Of a DNA stretch of 64,000 nt, positions 24,336 to 33,485 are shown piece by piece (position 1 is the first letter of the stretch; each line of letters opens with the position of its first letter). Below the pieces are notes generated by a model. It was not told where the DNA came from, did no database searches, and saw nothing but the letters and a program-made list of their open reading frames with translations. The stretch spans positions 1 through 64,000 of the forward strand of contig NZ_BLAY01000004.1 in NCBI RefSeq assembly GCF_020521235.1, in the 5' to 3' direction. A program made the translations under genes and the position numbers. Source of the DNA: Microseira wollei NIES-4236 (lineage in GTDB: Bacteria > Cyanobacteriota > Cyanobacteriia > Cyanobacteriales > Aerosakkonemataceae).

Positions 24336-26026
24336 ATAATTCTAAACACCGATTCAACTGTGGATTTAATCGAATCGCGTGCATCCTTTAAAGTTTGGGC
24401 AATCGGTTGTTGCGCGTGCAAGAATACCCTAGCACAATTGCGTCCCGGCATTCCAGAAACCGAACCACCGGGGTGAGTTCCAGCACCCGTGAGGAACAGT
24501 CCATCAATCGGCGTTTTGTAATTAGCAATTTCCGGCAATGGACGGAAGAATACCATCTGATCGAGAGTCATATCGATGTGATAGTAATTTCCGTTATAAG
24601 CGCCTAAACGCGCTCCTAATTCTGCCGGACTTTCGACGCGACGCGCAAAGGTTGCCGTCTTCACGTTTGGCGCGTATTCTGCTAGTTTATCAATCACCCG
24701 ATCGGCGACTTTATTTTTCAGTTCATCCGTCCAACCCGTGCCGTATTGACCCGTTCCTTCTAAACCAGCAATTCGATAAGGGGCAAAAAATTCGATCCAA
24801 ACTGTATGTTTGCCATCGGGTGCCATCGATGGATCTAACATCGTCGGTTGCACTAGATACATCGAAGGATCTTCTAGTGGAATTTTACCAACAGATGGAT
24901 CGCTGTGAGCAATTTCAACTTGCCGCACCGAGTCAGCAATTAACACCGAACCAATCAAATATTCATCTTTGTGTTCGTGATGTTCAAACCGTAACGGTTC
25001 GTTCATTGCTAAGTCGATTTTGAGGATCGTCTCGTTATTATTAACAATGCGACGATCTAACCGTTCCCGCAACTCTGGATCTGCTGCATCCACATCGCTT
25101 TCATCGATTAATTGCAAGAACAAGCGCCGCGCGTCGATATTAGAAATAACGCCTTTTGTGGCGCGGTATTCCGTGCCATTTGCCACCCGAACGCCGACAG
25201 CTTTTCCATTATCAACCAAGACGCGATCGACATGTTGGTCGGTGAGAACTTCTCCACCCAACCTTTTAATTAATCGCAGCAATGCTTCTACCAAAGCACC
25301 CGTCCCGCCTCTCGGTCTTGCCATACCGGGGTTGTGACGCATTGCCATCATAATTGCACCGATTCCCAGGGTTTTTTGCGAGGGAGGCGCGCCTAATTCA
25401 GAAGCTAACCTCGCCAGCGGTGCTTTGAGAAATTCTTCGTCAAACCACTCGTTCAGCATATCCTCGGCGCTGGTTAACATCGTGCGAACAAAGTCTAATG
25501 TTTTGTTCGGCGAACCGATGACCGAGAATAAATCTTTCAGCTTTTGAATGTCGTAATTGCCTGCAATATCGATAATCGATTTTGGCGGTGCGTTAAACAT
25601 GGGAATCATTGCCCCTAACGCGCGCTGCCAGAATAGGGTGAATTCTTTGTATTTTTTGGCGTCCCGATCGCTGTAGCGGGCAATTTCCGCACAAGTTTTG
25701 TCCAGGTCGCGATGGGCTAGGAAATATTTTCCGTCTGGATGGGGACAAAAAACAACCGGGTCGCAGAAAAGATATTCTAATCCGTATTTTTCCAGTTCTA
25801 ATTCTTCAACAACTGGTCCCAGGTGAATAAATTCGTGGTCGATGGCGCAGAGGTTGAATTTAAAACCCGGTGCTTCCTGCGGCATGATTTCCTCGGTTGT
25901 AGCTGCTCCACCGGGAACCGAACGTTTTTCTAGTAATAAAACGCTATATCCGGCTTTGAGTAAATAAGCGGCGCAGACTAAACCATTATGGCCTGCACCA
26001 ATAATTACAACATCATAGGTTTGCAT
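24332..26026 (-). CDS. crtO: beta-carotene ketolase, CrtO type
   Basis: A 564-residue FAD-dependent carotenoid enzyme of the phytoene-desaturase superfamily. It is very similar along its length to what I recall of Synechocystis CrtO: dinucleotide motif DVVIIGAGHNGLVCAAYLL, then PGGAATTE, CAIDHEFIHLGPV, MARPRGGTGALVEALL, and the C-terminal TGAGTHPGGSVSGMPGRNCARVFL. CrtO adds a 4-keto group to beta-carotene to make echinenone. Starts at ATG 26026. Nearby P450s and a disrupted crtX-like gene suggest a carotenoid-modifying neighbourhood. Confidence 0.88.
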   Translation of the reverse strand: MQTYDVVIIGAGHNGLVCAAYLLKAGYSVLLLEKRSVPGGAATTEEIMPQEAPGFKFNLCAIDHEFIHLGPVVEELELEKYGLEYLFCDPVVFCPHPDGKYFLAHRDLDKTCAEIARYSDRDAKKYKEFTLFWQRALGAMIPMFNAPPKSIIDIAGNYDIQKLKDLFSVIGSPNKTLDFVRTMLTSAEDMLNEWFDEEFLKAPLARLASELGAPPSQKTLGIGAIMMAMRHNPGMARPRGGTGALVEALLRLIKRLGGEVLTDQHVDRVLVDNGKAVGVRVANGTEYRATKGVISNIDARRLFLQLIDESDVDAADPELRERLDRRIVNNNETILKIDLAMNEPLRFEHHEHKDEYLIGSVLIADSVRQVEIAHSDPSVGKIPLEDPSMYLVQPTMLDPSMAPDGKHTVWIEFFAPYRIAGLEGTGQYGTGWTDELKNKVADRVIDKLAEYAPNVKTATFARRVESPAELGARLGAYNGNYYHIDMTLDQMVFFRPLPEIANYKTPIDGLFLTGAGTHPGGSVSGMPGRNCARVFLHAQQPIAQTLKDARDSIKSTVESVFRIM

Positions 26027-26114
26027 TTGTGTTGCTCCAGACGGTATTGTCTTTCCTCGATACTAAAAGGATAAATAAATGTAAAGAATCTGTCCAATTG
26101 TAGAGATTGTTACT

Positions 26115-26472
26115 TCTAAGTAGGTGGGTATAAATAAATTGAAAACTGGGCGGGCGGGACGCCCACCCCACAACAGAGTGAAACATCTTGTGGGGTAGGC
26201 ATCCTGCCTGCCTCCCCCACCCCACAAGAGAGTGATATCATGTCCGGTTGAATACCCATAATTAGGACTGACGCACCGGAAGCTCCTGACGGGGAGACGC
26301 GGAGAGTTTTAATTATGAGTGAAAAGCCTGACATGATATGAAACATCTTGTGGGGGAGGCATCCTGCCTGCCTCCCCCACCCCACAAGAGAGTGAAACAT
26401 CTTGTGGGGGAGGCATCCTGCCTGCCCAATATTTGGAATAACTATTTTCACTTTATTTACCTGCACCTACTT
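26115..26472. repeat. composite repeat island (families D, C and B nested)
   Basis: Outer ends TAAGTAGGTGGGTATAAATA and TTATTTACCTGCACCTACTTA enclose several GTGGGG..CCCCAC palindromes (CATCTTGTGGGG and CCCCACAAGAGAGTGA recur) and one family B unit at 26235-26339 (ATATCATGTCCGGT to ACATGATAT). No gene. Confidence 0.75.
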
Positions 26473-27217
26473 ATAAAGAAGGTATTTGACGCATATAAGC
26501 TTCCACTTCCAGAGTTAAACTACCTTCTCCCACGACAAAATTCTTGATCCGAAAAGCCGATCCTTCATATTCAAAATAAGGTAAATTCATCAATTCCTTT
26601 GCCTTTTTCATCAAAGCATGAGCAAATTCGATTGAAATACCTTTTCCTTTGGTGCAGTAAAGCCCTTGCAGCAATATGGGATGTTCTTCGGTACGAGGTA
26701 ATGCACTTGCAGTGAAGGCAATTTATTCACTTTTTACCTCACTTTGTATCAGGAATTCGCCGCTAAACATTATTTGGTTGTTACCGCGTAATTGCATTTC
26801 CATCTGTTGCGGTTTCAAAGTCACCAATCCATCATCCACATGCAAATCTATCGATGGCATCTTGCGGCGAACAAAGTCTGAATTCATCGCTCGGTTAAGA
26901 TCGGCTTCTTTTAAGACAACGCGAATACTAGCATCGGTGGGGTGGTCTAATTCAACTTCGCCGCCAAAAAGAGAGCCTAAAACATCGATACCAATATTAC
27001 TGGTATGCAGTTCCATTTCCTGCACGCGAATATCTTTTTGTACGACCAAACCTTGTCCCACAACCGAAACCGAATCCGCCTTTCCTTGAACCATTTTCAG
27101 CAAATCGGTGCGGACGTTTACATTAATTTCTTCGACTGCCTCAAGTTGGCTGGTTATTCCTATTTCCGCTGCTTGGGAAAGCGCTTGTTCTTCTATTTTT
27201 AGATTATTGTCTGGCAT
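26471..27217 (-). pseudogene. DUF2993 protein with an in-frame nonsense codon
   Basis: A continuous frame of 248 codons except for one TAA at 26723-26725. Before it are 164 residues (start MPDNNLKIEEQALSQAAEIG); after it the same frame reads IAFTASALPRTEE and ends with SLTLEVEAYMRQIPSL, aligning with the intact paralog at 27389. Paralog positions suggest the stop replaces a Gln or Lys codon. DUF2993 proteins are cyanobacterial and actinobacterial, of unknown role. The truncated product may still fold, because the break falls between two halves. Confidence 0.75.
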
Positions 27218-27225
27218 AATATTGA

Positions 27226-27325
27226 TTTGAGATTTGAGATTTGAGATTTGAGATTTGAGATTTGAGATCTTAGATTTTAGATGTGGTCACCCCCCCCTTA
27301 TCAAGGGGGGGCAGGGGGGGGATCG
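27226..27325. repeat. tandem GAGATTT repeats and a C-run/G-run palindrome
   Basis: Repeated TTTGAGA heptamers, then CACCCCCCCCTTATCAAGGGGGGG. The second part is related to the 36-bp repeat found in frame inside the kinase gene at 59327. Confidence 0.8.
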
Positions 27326-27388
27326 GATTTTGAATTAAAAGATTGCAGATTCAAATAAAATCTTAAATCTGCAATCTTAAATCTGACA

Positions 27389-28120
27389 TTACGATGATGG
27401 GAACTGCGTCACCAAAGCTTCTGCTTGCAGCGTTAGCTTACCTGGTTGCACGTCTAAATGCTTCAGGCGCAGCGACATGCCTTGTAGTTCAAAGTTTCGC
27501 AGATCTAACAATTCGCTAGATTGCTCTAACAAAGCTTGGGTAAGTTCTGGGGAGATTTCTTCGCCTTCGGCGTATTGAACTTCTTCCAGGGATAGGCGAT
27601 TTCCACCTTCGCGCATACGCGGTACAGCGGTAAAAGAAACTTGCTTAGTCTCGCCGGTTTCTTGCATAAAAACATCGGCTTTGAGAGCAAATTTTCCTTC
27701 ACCAGGTAAGCGAAATTCCACCTGTTTTGTGTCAATGGTCATCGGTTTACCGTTGACATGTACCTTTTGGTTTTGCAGTTTTTCGCTGAGGAATTCTGAA
27801 TTAAAGGCGCGGTCGATATCTGCTTCGGTTAAAACCACATAAGTTTCGGCTTCAGTGGGATGATTCAGTTCAATTTTGCCAAAGGCAGCGCTGAGGGGAT
27901 TAATGGCAATATTATCGATATTTACCTTTAATTCTTCGGCGCGCAGGTCTTGTTGCATTACCAGACCTTTGCCTTCAATTGAAACTGATTCTAATTCGCC
28001 TTGAATTAGCTTAATCGGATTAGTCCGAATGTCTACATTCAGTTCTTCGACTTCATCCAATTGACTGGCTAATCCAATTTCTGCGGCTTTTGAGATCGCC
28101 TGCTCTCCTAAATCTGGCAT
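27389..28120 (-). CDS. DUF2993 family protein
   Basis: A 243-residue intact paralog of the broken copy just downstream. It shares EQAISKAAEIGLASQLDEVEELNVDIRTN at the start, a central HPTEAETYVVLTEADIDRAFNSEFL block, and the C-terminal LKHLDVQPGKLTLQAEALV. The fold is thought to be a lipid-binding beta barrel in related families; that is not visible here. No signal peptide. The tandem arrangement with the copy at 26471 points to a local duplication. Confidence 0.75.
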   Translation of the reverse strand: MPDLGEQAISKAAEIGLASQLDEVEELNVDIRTNPIKLIQGELESVSIEGKGLVMQQDLRAEELKVNIDNIAINPLSAAFGKIELNHPTEAETYVVLTEADIDRAFNSEFLSEKLQNQKVHVNGKPMTIDTKQVEFRLPGEGKFALKADVFMQETGETKQVSFTAVPRMREGGNRLSLEEVQYAEGEEISPELTQALLEQSSELLDLRNFELQGMSLRLKHLDVQPGKLTLQAEALVTQFPSS

Positions 28121-28319
28121 AAGTGCGTTATCTGCCCTATAAATACGTTGCCCTGATTGTTACTGTAAGTTGTCTCATAGGGGCAGAGTATCCGTATAGC
28201 GACAGAATAAATTATTTGAGCGACAATCTATCTATCGAGGGGGGAATATGACGGCAGAAATTGGTAATACCAATAAAGAAACTCGGTTGCTTAAACAATA
28301 CCTTCGCCAATTTTCTGCA

Positions 28320-28450
28320 ACGCCCCCAGCCCCCAGGCTAAAGCCTGGGGCTACACAAACAAAGCCCACCTACGTGGGCTTGAAACCCACTAAGCCCGCG
28401 TAGGCGGGCTTTGTTTGTATAGCCGCACCCTTAAGGGTGCGGCTATTTTG
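28320..28450. repeat. family E palindromic repeats
   Basis: Consecutive hairpins CCCCAGGC/GCCTGGGG, AGCCCAC/GTGGGCT, AGCCCGC/GCGGGCT and CCGCACCCTTAAGGGTGCGG. They fill the gap 28121-28484 downstream of the P450 gene and could act as a transcription block between convergently arranged units. Confidence 0.75.
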
Positions 28451-28484
28451 GCGAAGGTATGCTCAAAGAAACCCGGTTTCTTTC

Positions 28485-29852
28485 TTAAACTTGCACCGGA
28501 ATTTTGACTGCTTTTCGCTGACCTGTTACAACCATTTTGAGACTGGTAGGGGGCGCTAAAGTGACGCCACGGCGGACGGGACGAACGGGATGTTTATCAG
28601 CAAGTGCGAGTTCCCAGCGAGACAAAATAGTTGCGAGTACTAATTTCATTTCATATTGGGCAAATGCCATGCCGATACAGCGGCGATCGCTCCCACCAAA
28701 GGGAAAATATTCGTAAGGTGAAAATTGCCTTTCTAGAAAACGTTCGGGTTTGAAACGCTTTGGTTCGGGGTAGATATCTTCGCGATGGTGGGTTAAATAA
28801 ACGCAGGGAGAAATCACCGTACCCGGTGCAAATTCATATCCCATTAGTTGGAAGGGGGATTTCACAATTCTAGGAAAAATCACCATTGCGACTGGGTAAA
28901 TTCGCAGCGTTTCTTGGCAAACTGCGTTCAGGTAGGGCAGTTTGGTAATGGCATTGGGGTCTAACTCACCACCAAGGGTATCTAACTCTTTGAGCAGTTT
29001 GTCGCGAATTTCTGGTAAATTGTGAATCCAGTACAATGCCCAGGCTAGGGAAGAAGCAGTGGTTTCGTGACCGGCAAATAGCAGAGTCATCAATTCATCG
29101 CGCAACTCTTCATCGGTCATTGGCTGACCTTCTGCATCGCGAGCAGACATCAGCAATGTCAGAATATCAGTTCGAGATGGGTCTGGTTGCGCTCTGCGTT
29201 CCTCAATTTCGGCATAGAGTAGTTGGTCAATTTGTTGCTGTCTGCGGACAAAGTGTCCCCAAGGACTCCAAGCACCTAAATCTACCTGAAGCGACTGAAA
29301 AAACAGCAAGCTGGAACTGAGGGGAGAACTCACTGCATCTAGCAGCGATGTAAAAAGGTCTTTTAGTTGTTGGTAACGCTGCCCCTGGTGAATGCCAAAT
29401 ACAGCATTTAAAATTACCTGGAGGGAGATTTCTTGCATGGCAAAACGGACGGGGAAGGGTGAGCCGTTACGCTGCTGACCGATTAATTGTTCAGTCAGTT
29501 CACACATCAGCTTGCCGTAGGCTTTCATCCTTTCCCCGTGAAACGGAGGCGTCAACAGCTGGCGCTGGCGTTGGTGGCGTTCTCCATCCAGCAATACGAT
29601 TGAGTTATTTCCCACAATCGGTTGTAAGATGTAATTGCCCGAACCAGATTCAAATAGTCTTGGATCTGCGGTCAAAACCTCCTGAATTGCTTTTGGGTTG
29701 CTCAATAGCACGTAAGGTGGAATATTGCCCCACCGCGCTGTAAAAATCTCACCGTAGCGCTCCGCAGAGGTTTCAAGGTAATTTAAGGGGTTAGCGATCC
29801 ACTGGAGTAGCTGTATATATCGGGGCGTTGTTGGCCCAGGGGGTAGTTTCAT
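28485..29852 (-). CDS. cytochrome P450, CYP110-like (copy 1)
   Basis: A 455-residue P450. It has a PPGP start, the oxygen-activating I-helix motif AGHETTASS (about residue 265), the ExxR motif in QETLRIYPV, and the haem-binding loop FPFGGSDRRCIGMAFAQYE with its Cys near residue 400. Overall it matches the CYP110 family of cyanobacteria, which hydroxylates fatty acids, terpenes or alkanes. A close paralog lies at 33486, on the other side of the split glycosyltransferase. The substrate is unknown. Confidence 0.88.
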   Translation of the reverse strand: MKLPPGPTTPRYIQLLQWIANPLNYLETSAERYGEIFTARWGNIPPYVLLSNPKAIQEVLTADPRLFESGSGNYILQPIVGNNSIVLLDGERHQRQRQLLTPPFHGERMKAYGKLMCELTEQLIGQQRNGSPFPVRFAMQEISLQVILNAVFGIHQGQRYQQLKDLFTSLLDAVSSPLSSSLLFFQSLQVDLGAWSPWGHFVRRQQQIDQLLYAEIEERRAQPDPSRTDILTLLMSARDAEGQPMTDEELRDELMTLLFAGHETTASSLAWALYWIHNLPEIRDKLLKELDTLGGELDPNAITKLPYLNAVCQETLRIYPVAMVIFPRIVKSPFQLMGYEFAPGTVISPCVYLTHHREDIYPEPKRFKPERFLERQFSPYEYFPFGGSDRRCIGMAFAQYEMKLVLATILSRWELALADKHPVRPVRRGVTLAPPTSLKMVVTGQRKAVKIPVQV

Positions 29853-30256
29853 CGGTTTTGTTAAAAATCGTTACTTTCCTGAAACTAACCTAGCAAACGT
29901 GGAGGTGCGATCGCTGTTTCAACGGCTGGTGAGGCAGGTGAAAAATCCTCTCTATCCGCCTTCTTGTTACTATGTTTGAGCCAAGACGGGCTTGCCTGTA
30001 GATATTGCCTGTTCGATAATATCGGCGGCGCGACTCACTCCCCCTGCTTGGCGAATGGCTTGTTGTAACCGAGCTGCGTTCTTTTTATAGAGTAGTCCGC
30101 GAAAACCCCGCGTCTTCAGACCGGGGTGACCGCGCGAGACTTCAGTCTCGCGAATTTGCCCTGACTAACAAATTTAAAGTTTAGTTTTTATTGCTTGAAA
30201 CCCAACAATAGTCAGGGTAAGATTATCACAGAAACCAACTAGCCTCTTGACGCAAA

Positions 30257-31670
30257 TTGCTGACAAATTACGTTTACAAATTGAGGCCAAACATTACCCA
30301 AAGCTCAAAGATGGAGCAATGGATAAACATGCTTAGGTGTCATTACAACTGGTGCTTGGGCGACAGAATTAGTCAATACAATCAGCAATTCATCCAGGGA
30401 GAGTACAGCGACCTAAGAACAAAAGCTCCTGCCAGTCCATTAACCTGTTTTGTCAGCAAGAATGGCGCTACAGGAGAACCGTGGAAAGGTACTGAAAATA
30501 CCAAGAATCCTCGCCGCAGCGAGTCGTGATATTCAAATTACCGCATTACCGCAACTAAAAGTAGCTAGACCTTGGTATGCAGCGATTGATTCGACGGTAC
30601 TGCAACAGAATGTCAAGCGCTTGGATATCGCATACAAGAACTTTTTTGAAGGCCGGGGTTTTCCCAAATTCAAAAATCGCAGCAACTTTACATCATTTAC
30701 TTATGCAATGGGGGTGAAAACTCAAGGGAGTAAGATTTATTTACCCAAGTTGGGATGGATGCGATTTTACAACTCCAGACCTGTTCCAAGCGGTTTTACA
30801 ATTAAAGTGGCGACAATCCGCCAACGCCAAGATGGATGGTATGTATCGCTCTTGATCGAGGATAAAACCGTACCAGACATAGTTACTAAATCTTTAACCG
30901 AAGTCAGATGTGTGATCGGATGTGACTTGGGAATTACCAAGTTGGTACATCTTTCTGATGGATATCAATTTCCCAATCCTAAGTTTGGCAACAATAAGAA
31001 AGCCAGACACTTACTAAAGACGAGACAGCGACGAGTTAATCGTAAGGTTAAAGGCAGCAATCAACAAAAAAAGGCACGCCATTTGGTAGGACGCCTGCAT
31101 AAAAAGATTGCGGATAAGCGACAAGCTTATCAATGGTGGGTAGCAAAAACTATTGTTTCCCGACGAGTGGATGCTATTGCCTTGGAAGATTTAAACGTAT
31201 CCGGCATGTTGCGTCGATGTCGGGTGAAGAAAGATGAAGAAAACGGGAGGTTTTTACCAAACGGACAATCCAGAAAAGTTGGATTAAATCGCGCTATCTC
31301 TGATGCTGCTTGGAATGAATTAATCTTAAAGATCGAGTATCTCGCTGCGAAGCAAGGAAAGATCGCCATCAAGATTAATCCAAAACATTCCAGCACGGAA
31401 TGCAGAAATTGCGGACATGTTGACCGCAGCAACCGCGATGGTGAAAAGTTCATCTGTTCGGCTTGTGGATTTTTTGCTCACGCTGATATTTCTGCTGCGA
31501 AAACTATCAGAGACAGAGCATTAGAAGTGGTACGCCGGGACTCGACGGAACCTGCGGGTAAAACCGCTAAACGCCCGAAACATCGTAAGGAGAAATCACC
31601 ACGTCGTAGCGACAAAGGTGGTGAGCCTGGGAACCTTGTTACCAAGGATATTAAGACCGTAATGTCTTAA
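30257..31670 (+). pseudogene. tnpB: TnpB RNA-guided nuclease, frameshifted near the N-terminus
   Basis: The N-terminal 80 residues (MLTNYVYKLRPNITQSSKMEQW through a GEPWKG-type segment) are in one frame, ending at a stop at 30529. From about 30530 the rest continues in another frame to 31670 (DIQITALPQLKVARPWYAAIDSTVLQQ onward). The RuvC residues are all present: Asp in GCDLGITK, Glu in ALEDLNVSG, and Asp in FAHADISAA. The zinc finger CRNCGH / CSACGF is also complete. A single-base shift near 30525 explains the break. An internal start at 30450 could give a shortened protein lacking the wedge domain start. Confidence 0.8.
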
Positions 31671-31701
31671 GAATCCCCGTGCCTTCAGGCCGGGGAGTGT
31701 C
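31600..31701 (+). ncRNA. candidate omega (right-end) guide RNA of TnpB
   Basis: In IS605-family elements the guide RNA overlaps the 3' end of tnpB and runs to the right end, with the guide taken from flanking DNA. Here the end region forms TAAGAcCGTAATGTCTTA- and CCCCGTGCC/GGCCGGGG-type hairpins ending AGTGTCA. The guide would then start at 31702 in the host gene. The 5' boundary is a guess. Confidence 0.5.
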
Positions 31702-33009
31702 AAAAGAGTCTTCTTTTAGCACTTGCTTGATGGCACTTTGGAGTGCGGGAACGTTTAAGCGTTTCAAAGGCATCACTTCTCCGACACCAATTCTGGCAAG
31801 ACGAGCAGCGATTCCAGGTTGTTCGTTTGTAATTGGAATCGCTACGATAGGCACGCCGCTGCTTAATGCCCCCAGTATGGTATTCATGCCAGCATGGGTG
31901 ATAATCAGCCTGGAGCGTTCAATTAATTGCTGGTGGGGTGCAAACGGAACCACTAGCGGCTCTCCGGGTAGCTTTAAGTCTGATGCCTGAATGTTTGGAT
32001 TTCCCAAAGAGATTACCAGTTGCACGTCCAATCCGATGCAAGCCTCAGCAATAGTATGAAAAATTTCCCATTTCCGGTTTTGTAAAGTCCCCAGAGAAGC
32101 GTAAATCAGAGGTTGACCCGTCAATTTTTCAAACGGAAAAGAAAGAGATGGGAAAGAAACGGGTTCTAAACCAGATGAATCTTGAAACGGCCCGGTGTAA
32201 TGGAAGCACCGAGATAAACCAACTCGCGGGAAATCAAACTCTACTGGGATCTGGCAGATTTGAGCCAGTTGGGAGTAACCATTCTCGCGGCTGGAATAGG
32301 GGGGTAAATTCCATTGCTGGCGCTGCCGGACAACTATATCCCAAACGGGTTGCGTAACGCGGTTGATCAGCAAGTTCCCCGCTTGGTTACGCAGACGCGC
32401 CCACCATGCTTGGCTGTAACTCCAATGGGTAAAAAATGGGGGAACTCCAGCTTCCTGGTTCAGCAACAGCGCATTACAGACGGTGATGTAGGGAAGATTG
32501 AGGAAATCAGCAACCGTTCCACCTGCACGGGTGACCTGATCGATTAGCAACGCTTCCACACCGGCAGCTTTAACGGCTTCTGGCAATTCGCCGAAAAGCA
32601 TGGCTGTTTCTTGTTGGATCAAACTGACTGTAAATTTCAACCCAGCCAGTCCGCTCATTTCACCCAACTGTTTATATTTTTGCTCCAAGGTTCCGGCAGG
32701 AAATGCATCTTTTCCAATCGTCGAGAAGTTTAATCCCGATTTCATCACCTTTGGTTGAATGTCGGGTATCCCAAATAGGGTGACGCAATGACCGCGTTTT
32801 TGTAATTCTCGACCCAAGACGCACATCGGGTTGAGGTGACCGATTGCTGGAGGACAGATGATACCAAAATGGGTCATAAGCAACTCGCCACCATGAAACT
32901 TCCGGTTAGGGAACAGCGTACCAAAAAGGGGCGCGATCGCGCTTACTTTAGTTATGTGCAACAGCGCGATCTCCACTCTGCTAGCCTGAGCTTCAACCAG
33001 TTGGGTTGA

Positions 33010-33160
33010 GGCACAAAACCCAACCTGCGAGCCTAGCGATCGCTCTCCCTATTTCCTCTCCCTAATTATTTAGCTCCAGGCGTAGGTTGGGTTTCGTACC
33101 TCAACCCAACCTGCGAGTGTTGGGTTTCACTGCGTTCAACCCAACCTACAGTTCCTGGAA
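33010..33160. repeat. palindromic repeats (AGGTTGGGTTTCG / CAACCCAACCT)
   Basis: Three copies of TTGGGTT..AACCCAACC between 33010 and 33150. A related copy lies at about 43275-43315. Confidence 0.7.
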
Positions 33161-33162
33161 CA

Positions 33163-33330
33163 ATAATAACGACAGCTTAAATGCCTCCCACGATCCCTTG
33201 AGCGTTAGTAACAACAGCTTCGACGTTAGTAACAACAGCTTCGACGTTAGTAACGACAGCTTCAACCTTGGTAACGACAGCTTCGACGTTGGTAACGACA
33301 GCTTCGACGTTGGTAACGACAGATTGAGAC
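33163..33330. repeat. 21-bp minisatellite, about six copies
   Basis: The core GTAACGACAGCTTCGACGTT recurs every 21 bases with small changes (33208 to about 33320). Both strands stay open in one frame: NDSFDVG heptads on the plus strand, VVTNVEA heptads on the minus strand. No ribosome site or conserved partner is seen, so I call a repeat rather than a gene. Confidence 0.75.
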
Positions 33331-33364
33331 TTAATAGAATACACTTGATTTTTCGTAAATTAAT

Positions 33365-33440
33365 AGCCCGTGTAGACGGGCCTTAGTTTGTATAGCGGCA
33401 CCCTTAAGGGTGCCGCTATACAAACTAAGGCCACAAGAGC
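33365..33440. repeat. family E palindrome
   Basis: GCCCGTGTAGACGGGC, then GCGGCACCCTTAAGGGTGCC and a mirrored GTATAGCGGCACC / GGTGCCGCTATAC pair. Confidence 0.7.
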
Positions 33441-33485
33441 TGTATTCCACCAAGTCGCAAACCGCTATAATCTGCTACCTGAGCT

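Larger units (their letters stand above)
30090..31701 (+). mobile_element. IS605/IS1341-type element with tnpB only
   Basis: Boundaries are set by the host gene: removing 30090-31701 restores the glycosyltransferase frame exactly. There is no target duplication, as expected for the family. The left end has hairpins CCCCG..CGGGG (about 30105) and CGCGAGAC/GTCTCGCG (about 30140). The right end has CCCCGTGCCTTCAGGCCGGGG. No tnpA is present, so mobility would need a transposase in trans. Confidence 0.85.
29970..32877 (-). pseudogene. CrtX-like carotenoid glucosyltransferase split by an IS element
   Basis: The 5' part (32877 to 31702, 392 codons) runs from MTHFGIICPPAIGHLNPM to KQVLKEDSF. The 3' part (30089 to 29970, 40 codons) reads YKKNAARLQQAIRQAGG, then RAADIIEQAISTGKPVLAQT-stop. 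Joined, they give an uninterrupted 431-residue protein. Motifs LAQICQIPVEFDFPR, IYASLGTLQ and THAGMNTILGALSSGVP resemble zeaxanthin glucosyltransferase CrtX. A longer start at 32976 is less likely. In its present state the protein would end in 16 residues encoded by the IS. Confidence 0.82.

Noticed and set aside
26116-26466. 116-codon minus-strand frame rich in GCLPHKMFH repeats
   Set aside because: Translation of the CCCCACA palindrome island; no gene features.
33087-33386. 99-codon frame across the 21-bp minisatellite
   Set aside because: Begins in one palindromic repeat and ends in another; treated as a repeat.
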